From Thermoleophilia bacterium (GTDB lineage: Bacteria > Actinomycetota > Thermoleophilia > Gaiellales > Gaiellaceae): a stretch of DNA of 42,648 nt. A program made the translations under genes and the position numbers. How positions within the stretch are numbered: the stretch's first letter is position 1; every line of letters begins with the position of its first letter. Location of the stretch: assembly GCA_025934335.1 (NCBI GenBank), contig JAICYG010000002.1, forward strand, positions 1 through 42,648. The letters are read 5' to 3'. Positions 1 to 9,651 of this stretch are shown here, piece by piece. The notes below the pieces were generated by a model, which saw only the letters and a list, made by a program, of their open reading frames with translations, searched no databases and was not told the DNA's origin.

Positions 1-1
1 C

Positions 2-1219
2 GTCGAGAACGTTCGGCACGTCGACGGCGTCGAGATCCTGCAGGTCTCCGACCGCACGTTCCTGATGCACCTCGGCGGAAAGATCGAGGTCGTGCCGCGC
101 GCGCCGGTGAAGACGCGCGACGACCTCTCGATGGCCTACACGCCGGGTGTCGCGCGCGTCTCGAAGGCGATCGCCGAGGATCCCGCGAAGGTGTGGACGC
201 TGACTGCCAAGCAGCACATGGTGGCCGTCGTCACCGACGGCTCGGCCGTGCTCGGGCTCGGCGACATCGGCCCGCGGGCGGCGATGCCGGTCATGGAGGG
301 CAAGGCGATGCTCTTCAAGGAGTTCGGCGGTGTCGACGCGTTCCCGATCGTCCTCTCGACGCAGGACACCGACGAGATCGTCGCGGCCGTGAAGGCGATC
401 GCGGCCGGGTTCGGCGGCATCAACCTCGAGGACATCGCGGCCCCTCGCTGCTTCGAGATCGAGGAGCGGCTGCAGGCCGACCTCGACATCCCTGTCTTCC
501 ACGACGACCAGCACGGGACGGCGATCTGTGTCCTTGCCGCGCTCCTGAACGCGCTGCGCGTGGTCGGCAAGCGCCTCGAGGACGTAAGCATCGTCACCAC
601 CGGCTGCGGCGCCGCCGGCACCGCCGTCACGAAGATCCTGCTCGCCGCGGGCGCGAGGTTGATCGTCGGCTGCGACGAGCACGGCGCGCTGTATCGCGGC
701 CGCCCCGGCCTCGCCGGGCCGAAGCTCGACTACGCGGAGCTGACGAACCCCGAAAACGTGCAGGGGCCGGCCGACGAGGTGCTCGAGGGCGCCGACGTCT
801 TCATCGGCCTCTCCGTCCCGGGGGCGATCACGCGCGTCGGCGTCGAGCGAATGGCGCGAGACTCGATCGTCTTCGCGCTCGCCAACCCCCGCAGCGAGAT
901 CGACCCGGAGGAGATCGATGACCTCGCTGCCGTGATCGCGACCGGACGGTCCGACTACCCGAACCAGATCAACAACGTGCTCGCGTTTCCCGGCGTGTTC
1001 CGCGGCGCGCTCGACATTCGCGCGCGCACGATCACGCAGGAGATGCAGATCGCTGCGGCCCGGGCGCTTGCGACCGTGATCTCGCCCGACGAGCTCGCCG
1101 CGGACTACGTGATCCCGAGCGTCTTCGACCGTGAGGTCGCGCCGGCGGTCGCACGCGCGGTCGCGGAGGCCGCGATCGCCGAGGGCGTCGCGCGCGCCCA
1201 CCTCGAGACGGCGCTCTGA
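2..1219 (+). CDS. NAD(P)-dependent malic enzyme, 5' end outside window
   Basis: Oxidative decarboxylation of malate to pyruvate, a cytosolic link between the TCA cycle and pyruvate. The frame is open from base 2 through a short beta-rich stretch ending near the ATG at 65, so the true start lies upstream; in actinobacterial malic enzymes this position often holds an ACT-like domain. Visible signatures are GINLEDIAAPRCFEIE, the metal and substrate segment PVFHDDQHGTA, and a Rossmann segment GCGAAGTA that begins the NAD-binding domain. The end is intact. It converges on the minus-strand aminotransferase gene with only 3 bp between the stop codons and no visible terminator. Confidence 0.93.
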   Translation, partial: VENVRHVDGVEILQVSDRTFLMHLGGKIEVVPRAPVKTRDDLSMAYTPGVARVSKAIAEDPAKVWTLTAKQHMVAVVTDGSAVLGLGDIGPRAAMPVMEGKAMLFKEFGGVDAFPIVLSTQDTDEIVAAVKAIAAGFGGINLEDIAAPRCFEIEERLQADLDIPVFHDDQHGTAICVLAALLNALRVVGKRLEDVSIVTTGCGAAGTAVTKILLAAGARLIVGCDEHGALYRGRPGLAGPKLDYAELTNPENVQGPADEVLEGADVFIGLSVPGAITRVGVERMARDSIVFALANPRSEIDPEEIDDLAAVIATGRSDYPNQINNVLAFPGVFRGALDIRARTITQEMQIAAARALATVISPDELAADYVIPSVFDREVAPAVARAVAEAAIAEGVARAHLETAL

Positions 1220-1222
1220 CGC

Positions 1223-2563
1223 TTACTCGACGAGCTCGTCGACGGCCGCCGCGAAGACCTCGGTGTGGCGGTCGACGTCCGACTCGGTCGTCGCAGGCGA
1301 CATCAGCGCCATGTTGTGGAACGGCGTCAGCAGGACGCCGCGGTTCAGGGCGTAGAGGTGGATCAGCCGGTCGAGCAGGTGGTCGATGCCGGTCGCCGCC
1401 TCGCTCCCGGTGCGCGGCGGATCGGGGCGGAACAGGTACTCGGCGCGGCAGCCGAGCCTCGTCACGTGCCACGGCAGCGATCGGTCGGCGATCACGGAGT
1501 CGACGCCCGATTCGAAGCGCTCGCCGAGTGCGATCATGTGGGCGAACGCGTCGTCCGTCAGCACCTCCGACAGCGTTGCCCGCATCGCGGTGAGCGAGAG
1601 GACGTTCGCGGCCAGCGTGCCGCCGACGCCGCCGATATCCGAGTCGTCGACGGCGATCGACGCGTCGATCCTCGCCGCGACGTCGTCGGTGAAGCCGTAG
1701 GCGGCCGACGCGATGCCGCCTCCGATCGCCTTGCCGACGGTGACCACGTCGGGCTCGAGCGCGTGCGCCGCGGTGTAGCCGCCGGGGCCCGCACACAACG
1801 TGTGCGTCTCGTCGATCACGAGCAGCGTGCCGTGCCCGCGCGTCAGCGCGCGCAGCGCGTCGTGGAAGCCGGCCTCGGGAGGCACGATGCCGACGTTCGT
1901 CAGCGCGGGCTCCGTCAGCACGCACGCGACGTCGCCGTGGGCGAGCTCGCGCTCGAGCGCTTCGAGGTCGTTCCACTCGACGACGCGCGTCGTCTCGTCG
2001 AGCGGTACCGGCGGGCCGAGGTTGCCCTCGCGCGCGACGACGGCGGCGTTCGCGAGCGCCGCGAACGTCTCGTCGACGGTGCCGTGGTAGCACCAGTTGA
2101 AGACGAGCACCTTCGGTCGGCCGGTGACGTGCCGCGCGAGGCGAAGCGCGAAGCGGTTCGCGTCCGTCGCCGTGAGAGCAAACTGCCAGCGCGTCGGGCC
2201 GAAGCGGCGCGTCAGCTCCTCGCCGACCCAGAGCGCGTCCTCGCTCGGCAGCATCAGCGTGATCCCGCGCGCGAGCTGCTCGGAGACGGCGCGCACGACG
2301 GGCTCGGGCGAGTGGCCGGTCATCGCGCCGGTGTCGCCGAGGCACAGGTCGACGTACTCGAGCCCGTCGACGTCGCGGAAGCGGGCGCCCCGCGCCTCGG
2401 CGGCGTAGACGGGGAAGCCGCCTGCCCAGCGGAGCATCCAGTGCATCGGCACGCCCCCGAGCAGCGTGGCGTGCGCGCGCTCGGTCAGCGCGCGCGAGCG
2501 CGGGTGAGTCTCGGCGAAGCGGCGCAGCTCCCGCTCGAGCAGCGCCTGCGCGCGCTCCCTCAC
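1223..2563 (-). CDS. Class III PLP aminotransferase, glutamate-1-semialdehyde aminomutase-like
   Basis: Fold-type I PLP enzyme of 446 residues. The Schiff-base lysine is K278 in VTVGKAIGGG, the pyridine-nitrogen Asp is D251 in VIDETHT, and a YHG motif lies near 160. It resembles the GSA aminomutase branch of class III, which includes many catabolic aminotransferases; the substrate cannot be read from sequence. The GTG start overlaps the stop of the preceding gene by 4 bp (GTGA). It is the last gene of the transporter operon, so a role in metabolising the imported amine or its product is inferred. A dedicated heme-pathway HemL is less likely, as no other heme gene is present. Confidence 0.85.
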   Translation of the reverse strand: MRERAQALLERELRRFAETHPRSRALTERAHATLLGGVPMHWMLRWAGGFPVYAAEARGARFRDVDGLEYVDLCLGDTGAMTGHSPEPVVRAVSEQLARGITLMLPSEDALWVGEELTRRFGPTRWQFALTATDANRFALRLARHVTGRPKVLVFNWCYHGTVDETFAALANAAVVAREGNLGPPVPLDETTRVVEWNDLEALERELAHGDVACVLTEPALTNVGIVPPEAGFHDALRALTRGHGTLLVIDETHTLCAGPGGYTAAHALEPDVVTVGKAIGGGIASAAYGFTDDVAARIDASIAVDDSDIGGVGGTLAANVLSLTAMRATLSEVLTDDAFAHMIALGERFESGVDSVIADRSLPWHVTRLGCRAEYLFRPDPPRTGSEAATGIDHLLDRLIHLYALNRGVLLTPFHNMALMSPATTESDVDRHTEVFAAAVDELVE

Positions 2564-3750
2564 GCGGGGTTGCGCTCGTCGATGCCGTGCGGGGCGCCGT
2601 GCTCGGCCAGCAGGTCGAGGAACGGCACTGCGTCGAACGCTTCGGGGCCGAGCACGCCCTCGTCCGACCAGACGCCCTCGGCGAGCAGCTCGAGCGCGAC
2701 GACCGGGTTGACCGCCGTCTGCCAGACGACCGCCTGCGCGCCGTCGCGTGCCATCGACTCCTCGTTCGAGACCACGTGGTAGAGGTAGCTCGCGCGCGGC
2801 CGGCCGTCCTTCCCCTTCCCCGTCACGTACGTGCCGGCGCAGGTGCGGCCGCGCATGCGGTCGCCAAGCGTCGCCGGGTCGGGCAACGCCGCCGCGAGCA
2901 CGTCGCGCGGCGCCACCTGCACGCCGCGAACCGAGACGGGCTCGGTCGAGTCGAGGTTCAGCTTGTGCAGCGTCTTCAGCACGTCGATGAACTCCTCGCC
3001 GAGGCCGTACTTGAACGTAACGCGGTTGCAGTCGATGAAGCGCGGCACGAGCAGCACCTCCTCGTGCTCCACGTTCACGCACTCGATCGCGCCGATCCCC
3101 TCCGGGAAGTCGAACACCTCGGGCTCCGAGAACGGCTCCGTCGTGTACCAGCCGCGCTCCCGCTCCCAGATCACCGGCGGGTTGAGGCACTCCTCGATCG
3201 TCGTCCAGATCGAGAAGGTGGGCGCGAATGCGTAGCCCTCGACGACGAGGTCAGCGCCGTCGCGCACGCCGATCTCGTCGATCTCCGAGAAGAGGTGGTC
3301 GGCGGCGTAGCGGGCGAACACGTCGGAGAGGCCCGGCTCGACGCCGATGCCGACGAGCGCGAGCTGCCCCCGCTCCCGCCACTCGTCGCCCTGGGCGAAC
3401 TGCAGATCGCCGAGCTTCGTCCCGTCCCGGTCCGAGAGCGTCATCGCCATGTCGAGGTAGGTGCACCCGGCCTCGAGCGCGGCGCCGAAGATGGGCGGGT
3501 TGAAGCGCGGGTCGGCCGCGTTCAGGATCACGTCGCAGCGCTCGGCCCGCGCGAGCTCCGCGATCGCGCCGCCGTCCGACGCGTCGAGTTGCGCGCCGCC
3601 GAAACGGTCGTCGCCGAGCCGCGCGACCAGCGCCTGCGGCCGCGCGGGATCGAGGTCGGCGAAGACCATCCGCTCGAAGAAGCGGCGGCGTGCCGCGATC
3701 GGGGCGACCGCGGAGCCGACGCCGCCCGTGCCGACGACGAGGACCCTCAC
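2560..3750 (-). CDS. Saccharopine dehydrogenase-like NAD(P) oxidoreductase
   Basis: A 396-residue protein with an N-terminal Rossmann fold (VVGTGGVGSAV, residues 4-14) followed by the alpha/beta C-terminal domain of the LYS9/saccharopine dehydrogenase family. That family includes lysine 6-dehydrogenase, saccharopine reductase and carboxynorspermidine or homospermidine synthases. The gene sits between two class III aminotransferases in a Pot-type transporter operon, which suggests an amino-aldehyde, lysine or polyamine substrate; this is inference. The GTG start shares 4 bp with the upstream stop and the gene ends in a 4-bp overlap with the next one. Which family member it is cannot be settled from sequence alone. 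Confidence 0.82.
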   Translation of the reverse strand: MRVLVVGTGGVGSAVAPIAARRRFFERMVFADLDPARPQALVARLGDDRFGGAQLDASDGGAIAELARAERCDVILNAADPRFNPPIFGAALEAGCTYLDMAMTLSDRDGTKLGDLQFAQGDEWRERGQLALVGIGVEPGLSDVFARYAADHLFSEIDEIGVRDGADLVVEGYAFAPTFSIWTTIEECLNPPVIWERERGWYTTEPFSEPEVFDFPEGIGAIECVNVEHEEVLLVPRFIDCNRVTFKYGLGEEFIDVLKTLHKLNLDSTEPVSVRGVQVAPRDVLAAALPDPATLGDRMRGRTCAGTYVTGKGKDGRPRASYLYHVVSNEESMARDGAQAVVWQTAVNPVVALELLAEGVWSDEGVLGPEAFDAVPFLDLLAEHGAPHGIDERNPA

Positions 3751-5156
3751 GGAACGCGCTGTCCGGGCGTGCGCGTCGCCGGCTCCGCGCGACGGACGTC
3801 CACGCGCTCCTGCGCCTCGGCGAGCACGTCGCCGAGTGTCCCGGTCAGCTCGTCGATCTCTGCGCGGCCTGCCACGAGCGGCGGCGAGATCTGCACGACG
3901 GGGTCGCCGCGGTCGTCGGCGCGGCAGATCAGGCCGCGCTCGAAGAGCCTCGGCGAGAGGAACCCGCGCAGGAGCGTCTCGCTCTCCGCGTCCGTGAACG
4001 TCTCGCGCGTCTCCCTGTCGCGCACGAGCTCGACCGCGTAGAAGTAGCCCGTCCCGCGCACATCGCCCACGATGTCGAGCTCCTTCAGCTGCTCGAGCGC
4101 GCCGCGGAAGTACGACTCGTTCTCGCGCACGTTCTCGATCACCCGCTCGCGCTTCATGATCTCGATGTTCTTGAGCGCGATCGCGCACATCACCGGATGC
4201 CCGCCGAAGGTCATCCCGTGCGTGTACATCGCCTTCTCGTCCAGGAACGGCTCGAAGACGCGGTCGGTCGCGAGCACGGCGCCGATCGCCGCGTAGGCGG
4301 ACGACAGGCCTTTCGCGGACGTGACCAGGTCGGGCTTGATGTCGTACACCTGCGAGCCGAACCAGTCGCCGAGGCGGCCGAAGCCGGTGATCACCTCGTC
4401 GGCGCAGAGCAGGATCCCGTAGCGGTCGCAGATCTCGCGCACGCCCTGGAAGTAGCCGGCGGGCGGCGTGAACGAGCCGCCCGCATTCTGCACCGGCTCC
4501 ATGATCACCATCGCGACCGTCGACGGCCCCGCGGCGAGGATCGCCTGCTCGAGGTCGTCGAGCAGGAACGCCGTGAAGTCCTCCTCCGCCTCCCCGGGCG
4601 GCCGGTGGTAGCGGTTCGTGTTGCGAACGTGGAGCGTCTCGGGGACGAGCGGCTCGAACGTGTTCTTGAGCGCGGGGATGCCGTTGATCGAGAGCGCCCC
4701 CATCGTGGTGCCGTGATACGCGGTGCGACGCGCAATCGCCTTCCAGCGCCGCTCGCCGCGCACGAGGTGCCACTGCCGTGCGAGCTTCCACGCCGCCTCG
4801 ACCGCCTCCGAGCCGCCCGAGACGAAGAACACCCTGTTCAGGTCGCCCGGAGCCAGCTGCGCGACCTCGTGCGCGAGCTCGATCGCGCGCGGGTGCGCGT
4901 ACGACCAGTTCGTGTAGAAGGGCAGCTCCTTCATCTGCGCGAGCGCCGCCTGCCCGATCTCCTCGCCGTACGAGTAGCCGATCTGGACGGCGAACAGCCC
5001 CGCCAGCCCGTCGAGGTAGCGCTTGCCGTTCGCGTCTTCGAGGTAACAGCCATCGCCGCGCACGATGATCGGCACGTCCGTGCTTCCGTAGGTGCCCATG
5101 CGGGTGAAGTGCAGCCACAGGTGGTCCCGTGCCGCCTGCTGGAGATCGAAGGTCAT
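3747..5156 (-). CDS. Class III omega-aminotransferase
   Basis: A 469-residue PLP aminotransferase of the omega-amino acid/putrescine:pyruvate type. Seen in the sequence: the phosphate-binding SGGSEAVE (113-120), YHGTT (147-151), the DEVITGFGR motif with D253, and the Schiff-base lysine K282 in TSAKGLSS. Length and motifs fit a complete enzyme. It would remove a terminal amino group from a diamine or omega-amino acid and pass it to pyruvate or a similar acceptor. It lies directly downstream of the PotC-like permease with an ATGA overlap, so import and first catabolic step appear co-expressed. Putrescine is the leading substrate guess because of the transporter and the PuuB-like oxidase nearby. 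Confidence 0.9.
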   Translation of the reverse strand: MTFDLQQAARDHLWLHFTRMGTYGSTDVPIIVRGDGCYLEDANGKRYLDGLAGLFAVQIGYSYGEEIGQAALAQMKELPFYTNWSYAHPRAIELAHEVAQLAPGDLNRVFFVSGGSEAVEAAWKLARQWHLVRGERRWKAIARRTAYHGTTMGALSINGIPALKNTFEPLVPETLHVRNTNRYHRPPGEAEEDFTAFLLDDLEQAILAAGPSTVAMVIMEPVQNAGGSFTPPAGYFQGVREICDRYGILLCADEVITGFGRLGDWFGSQVYDIKPDLVTSAKGLSSAYAAIGAVLATDRVFEPFLDEKAMYTHGMTFGGHPVMCAIALKNIEIMKRERVIENVRENESYFRGALEQLKELDIVGDVRGTGYFYAVELVRDRETRETFTDAESETLLRGFLSPRLFERGLICRADDRGDPVVQISPPLVAGRAEIDELTGTLGDVLAEAQERVDVRRAEPATRTPGQRVP

Positions 5157-5953
5157 GCGAGCACTGCTCCTTTCCGTGCGCGGTAGTTCTGAAAGAGAAT
5201 GTTCGCCAGCATCCCGGTGACGGCGACGACGAAGATCGCCGTTCCGATCACGTTGATCTGCGGCGGAGTCGCCACGCGCGCTGCCCCCCACACGAAGAGC
5301 GGGAACGTCGTCGTCGCGCCGGCGTTGAAGTACGTGATCACGAAGTCGTCGATCGAGAGCGCGAAGGCGAGCAGCCCCGCCGCGAGGATGCCCGGCATGA
5401 TCAGCGGCAGCGTCACGCGCAGGAACGTCACCCATTCGTTGGCGCCGAGGTCCATGGCGGCCTCCTCGAGGTGGCGGTCGAAGCCGACGAGCCGTGCGCG
5501 CACAGTGACGACGACGTAGCTGATGTTGAAGAGGATGTGCGCGATCAGGATCGTCCCGAACCCCTGCGCGATGCGCCAGTTGACGAACAGCGTCAGGAGC
5601 GACGCGCCCATCACGACCTCGGGCGTGGTCATCGGTATGAAGATGAGCATGTTGGTCGTCGCGCTGCCGCGAAAGCGATAGCGAACGAGCGCGAGCGCGA
5701 TCAGCGTGCCGAGCACCGTCGCGATCAGTGACGAGAGGAGCGCGAGCTCGATGCTGACGCGGAGCGCCGGGCCGATGCCCGGGAACGCGAACGGGTTCTC
5801 CCAGTTCTTCCAGGTGAAGCCGGACCACGTGAAGTTGAAGCGGCCCTTCGGGTTGTTGAACGAGAACGCGACGACGACGGCGATCGGCAGGAAGAGATAC
5901 GCGAGCGCGAGCACTGCGTACGCCGTCAGGACATGCCGCCGGACCCACCTCAT
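5153..5953 (-). CDS. potC: Spermidine/putrescine-type ABC permease, PotC-like
   Basis: Inner-membrane permease subunit of 266 residues with about six membrane segments. It has the cytoplasmic EAA loop that docks the ATPase (from about residue 164: EEAAMDLGANEW, then VTLPLIMPG). It pairs with the PotB-like permease encoded immediately upstream; the two genes share 4 bp. The family transports polyamines, but related systems carry other small cations or amino acids, so the symbol marks homology rather than proven substrate. Confidence 0.88.
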   Translation of the reverse strand: MRWVRRHVLTAYAVLALAYLFLPIAVVVAFSFNNPKGRFNFTWSGFTWKNWENPFAFPGIGPALRVSIELALLSSLIATVLGTLIALALVRYRFRGSATTNMLIFIPMTTPEVVMGASLLTLFVNWRIAQGFGTILIAHILFNISYVVVTVRARLVGFDRHLEEAAMDLGANEWVTFLRVTLPLIMPGILAAGLLAFALSIDDFVITYFNAGATTTFPLFVWGAARVATPPQINVIGTAIFVVAVTGMLANILFQNYRARKGAVLA

Positions 5954-6813
5954 ACGTGCGACACCGTCAGCCGCTCGGTGCCGAGGATCCGCGCGAAGAC
6001 GAGGACCAGGACGAGGATCGCCGCCATCAGCACGAACGAGAGCGCCGCCGCCGTCGGGTAGTCGCGCACGGCGAGGAACTCCGACTGGATGACGTTCCCG
6101 ATCATGTACTGGCGCGGCGTGCCGAGCAGCTGCGCGTTGATGAAGTCGCCGGCCGCCGGGATGAACGTGAGAAGCACGCCGGCGAAGACGCCCGGCAGCG
6201 AGAGCGGGAGCGTGACGCGCATGAACGCGCGCGGCTTCGACGCGTACAGGTCCTCGGCCGCCTCGATCAGGCGCTGGTCCACCTGCTCCAGGCTCACGTA
6301 GAGCGGGAGCACCATGAACGGGAGGAAGTTGTAGGTGATGCCCGCGATCACCGCCGCCGACGTGGCGAGCAGGCGCCCGTCGGAGCCGAGGATGCCGACG
6401 TGCTGCAGCGTCTTCACGATCACGCCGTTGTCGGAGAGGATCGTCTGCCACGCCAGCGTGCGGATCAGGTACGTGACGAAGAACGGCGCGATCACCAGCA
6501 GCAGGAAGAGGTTCTTCCAGCGGCCACCGCGGAACGCGATCCAGTACGCGAGCGGGTACGAGACCACGAGCGCGATCGCGGTCGCGATCGCCGCGTACTG
6601 GCCCGAGCGGACGAATTGCGGCTTGTAGAGGCTGATCGCGTCGTGGAAGTTCCCCCACGCCCAACCGAAGTTGAACAGGGGGAACAGCCCCGACGAGAGC
6701 GACATCTTCGCGAGGTACCACATCGGCACCACGAAGAACACGAGCAGCCACGCCATGCCCGGCGCGAGCAGCATGTACGGGATCGCTCCCTTCTGGCGAT
6801 GCAGCAGGCGCAT
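5950..6813 (-). CDS. potB: Spermidine/putrescine-type ABC permease, PotB-like
   Basis: A 287-residue inner-membrane permease. A first membrane helix at about 14-35 follows a short basic N-terminus, and the EAA loop lies at about 184-207 (IEAAEDLYAS, then TLPLSLPG). It forms the heterodimeric channel with the PotC-like partner. The ATG start is 11 bp downstream of the binding-protein stop, the only gap inside the otherwise 4-bp-overlapped operon. Genes for ATPase, binding protein and both permeases are all present, so the transporter looks complete. Confidence 0.88.
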   Translation of the reverse strand: MRLLHRQKGAIPYMLLAPGMAWLLVFFVVPMWYLAKMSLSSGLFPLFNFGWAWGNFHDAISLYKPQFVRSGQYAAIATAIALVVSYPLAYWIAFRGGRWKNLFLLLVIAPFFVTYLIRTLAWQTILSDNGVIVKTLQHVGILGSDGRLLATSAAVIAGITYNFLPFMVLPLYVSLEQVDQRLIEAAEDLYASKPRAFMRVTLPLSLPGVFAGVLLTFIPAAGDFINAQLLGTPRQYMIGNVIQSEFLAVRDYPTAAALSFVLMAAILVLVLVFARILGTERLTVSHV

Positions 6814-6824
6814 CCGGTTTCCGT

Positions 6825-8005
6825 CTAGCCGGCGATCAGCGCCTGGAAGGCCTTCTTGTACTTCTGGTTGTTCAGCGCCTTCGAGTCGAACTGATGCGTG
6901 TTCGCCAGCATCGCCTTCGTCGGGAAGATGAGCGGGTTCTTCGCGATCGCGGGATCGGACTTCTCGAGCACCTTGTCGGCGCCGACGACCGGGCAGATGT
7001 AGTTGACGTAGTCCTCGACCTCGGCCGCGATCTGCGGGCGGTAGTACCAGTTCATGAGCACCGACGCCGCGTAGGCATTCGCGCCCTTCGGGATCAGCAT
7101 CTGATCGGTCCAGATCATCCCGCCGGTGTCCGGCAGCACCCACTTGAGGCCCGGGTGGTCCGCCTGCAGCTGCACCATGTCGCCCGACCACGCGAGGCAC
7201 GCGTGGATGTCGCCCTTCGCGAGCAGCGGCGCGTAGTCGTTGCCGGTGAACTGCCGGATCTGCCCCGACGACACCGCCTTCTTGAGCGTGTCGATAGCCT
7301 TGTTGAACGTCGCGTCCGTGACGTGCGACGGGTCGTCGCCGTTCATCAGCATCGTTGCGCCGACCGAGTCGGCCATCTCCGTCAGCATCGTCACCTTCCC
7401 CTTCAGCTTCGGGCTCGTGAGGAGCTCCTTCAGGGAGGTGACGTCGCCGCCGACGAGCTTCGGGTCGTAGCCGATGCCGGTCATGCCCGACTGCCACGGC
7501 AGGCTGTAGTCGCGGTTCTCGTCCCAGTTCGGATGGCGCAGCGTCGGCTGCAGGTTCTTGAAGTTCGGGATCGCCGACTTGTCGAGCTTCTCGAGCCAGC
7601 CGAGCTCGATCATGCGGCCGGGCAGGCCGGATGAGTCGGTCAGGACGATGATGTCGCGGCCGATCGACTGACCCTGCGAGAGCGGCCCCTCGATCTTCCC
7701 GAAGAAGCTGTCGTTGTCGTTGATGTCCTCGAGGTACTTCACCTTGACCCCGTAGTGCTTCTGGAACTGGACGAGCGAGGGGTGCGTCTTCGTCTTCTCG
7801 TCCACGTCGATGTAGAGCGGCCAGTTCGAGAACGTGATCGTCTTCGGCAGCGTCTTCGCGCCACCGCCGGTGGTCGTTGCTGCGGTCGTGCCGGCGCCCG
7901 ACTTCGAGCCGCCCCCGCACGCAGCGAGGAGGCCTGGGACGCTGAGGAGCGCGCTGCCCGCGACGGCGCGCCGCAGCAGATCCTGCCGGGTGAACTGGGT
8001 CTCGC

Positions 8006-8009
<4 letters not shown>
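6825..8009 (-). CDS. potD: Polyamine-type extracellular substrate-binding lipoprotein, PotD-like
   Basis: A 394-residue binding protein. The N-terminus has twin arginines (LLRRAVAG) and a lipobox ending LLAAC at C31, so it is probably lipid-anchored, possibly after Tat export. A Gly/Ser/Thr-rich tether follows. The mature part has the early family feature FSNWPLYID and the pattern of PotD/PotF proteins (cluster D periplasmic-binding fold). It would capture the substrate and hand it to PotBC. Start ATG overlaps the ATPase stop by 4 bp. Binding-pocket residues were not assigned, so the ligand could be putrescine, spermidine or another amine. Confidence 0.88.
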
Positions 8010-9066
<1,057 letters not shown>

Positions 9067-9070
<4 letters not shown>

Positions 9071-9573
9071 GCGGCCGCCCCGTTCTCCATGTGCGTCCCC
9101 CACGCGAACACCTGCTTCGCCAGGTCGAGGTAGAGGAACGTCTCGGTGGTCGCGACGCCGGGGGTGGCGCGCGCCCGTGTCGTCAGCTCGAGCAGGTGAC
9201 GCCGGTCGACGCAGACGACCTCGACGAGCACGTCGAAGCTGCCGGCGGTGACGACGACGTAGCTCGCCTCCTCCCACCCCGAGATCGCATCGGCGACCGG
9301 CTCCGGGCTGCCCGTCGTCTTGATCCCGATCATCGCCATCGCCTCGAAGCCGAGGCCGAGCGGGTTCGTGACGCCCGTGACCTGGAGGATCCCGTCCTCC
9401 ACGAGCCGTGCGTAGCGGGCCCTGACCGTTCCCTCGGCGACGCCGATCAGCGCGGCCACACCGCGGAACGACGCCCGTCCGTTCGCCTGCAGCGCCTCGA
9501 TGATCGCGCGGTCGGTCGCATCGAGCGACCGGGGGCGGGTGACCGGGCCACGCGTCGGATCGGGCAGCGGCAC
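9067..9573 (-). CDS. Lrp/AsnC-family transcriptional regulator
   Basis: A 168-residue regulator. An N-terminal winged HTH (about 17-62, starting LDATDRAIIEALQANGRASF) is followed by a RAM/ligand-binding ferredoxin-like domain. Such proteins form dimers and octamers and sense amino acids or related metabolites. It is the first gene of the eight-gene transport and catabolism operon, so local control by the transported compound is likely. The GTG start is 7 nt downstream of a TAGAAA -10 candidate with no Shine-Dalgarno sequence, which suggests leaderless translation. Confidence 0.9.
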
Positions 9574-9580
9574 GCGCGGG

Positions 9581-9634
9581 TTTCTACACGATCGCTGCGC
9601 ATTTCGTCAACCGACAGGCATGTCCGCTGTGCAA
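9581..9634 (-). promoter_or_regulatory. Promoter and candidate Lrp-type operator of the transport operon
   Basis: On the minus strand a TTGACG -35 (9610-9605) lies 18 bp before TAGAAA (9586-9581), or 16 bp before the overlapping TGTAGA. Two similar 10-mers, TTGCACAGCG and ATGCGCAGCG (8 of 10 identical), begin 32 bp apart, about three helix turns, and flank the -35 box. A GACA-N4-TGTC inverted repeat lies between them. The arrangement fits binding of an oligomeric Lrp-family protein to its own promoter; the binding itself is inferred. Confidence 0.5.
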
Positions 9635-9651
9635 ATCGTAAGGATCGCCGG

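Noticed and set aside
1265..2782. Long open frames on the strand opposite the operon genes
   Set aside because: Arg/Ala/Gly-rich translations without domains; they mirror the GC-rich third positions of the real genes.
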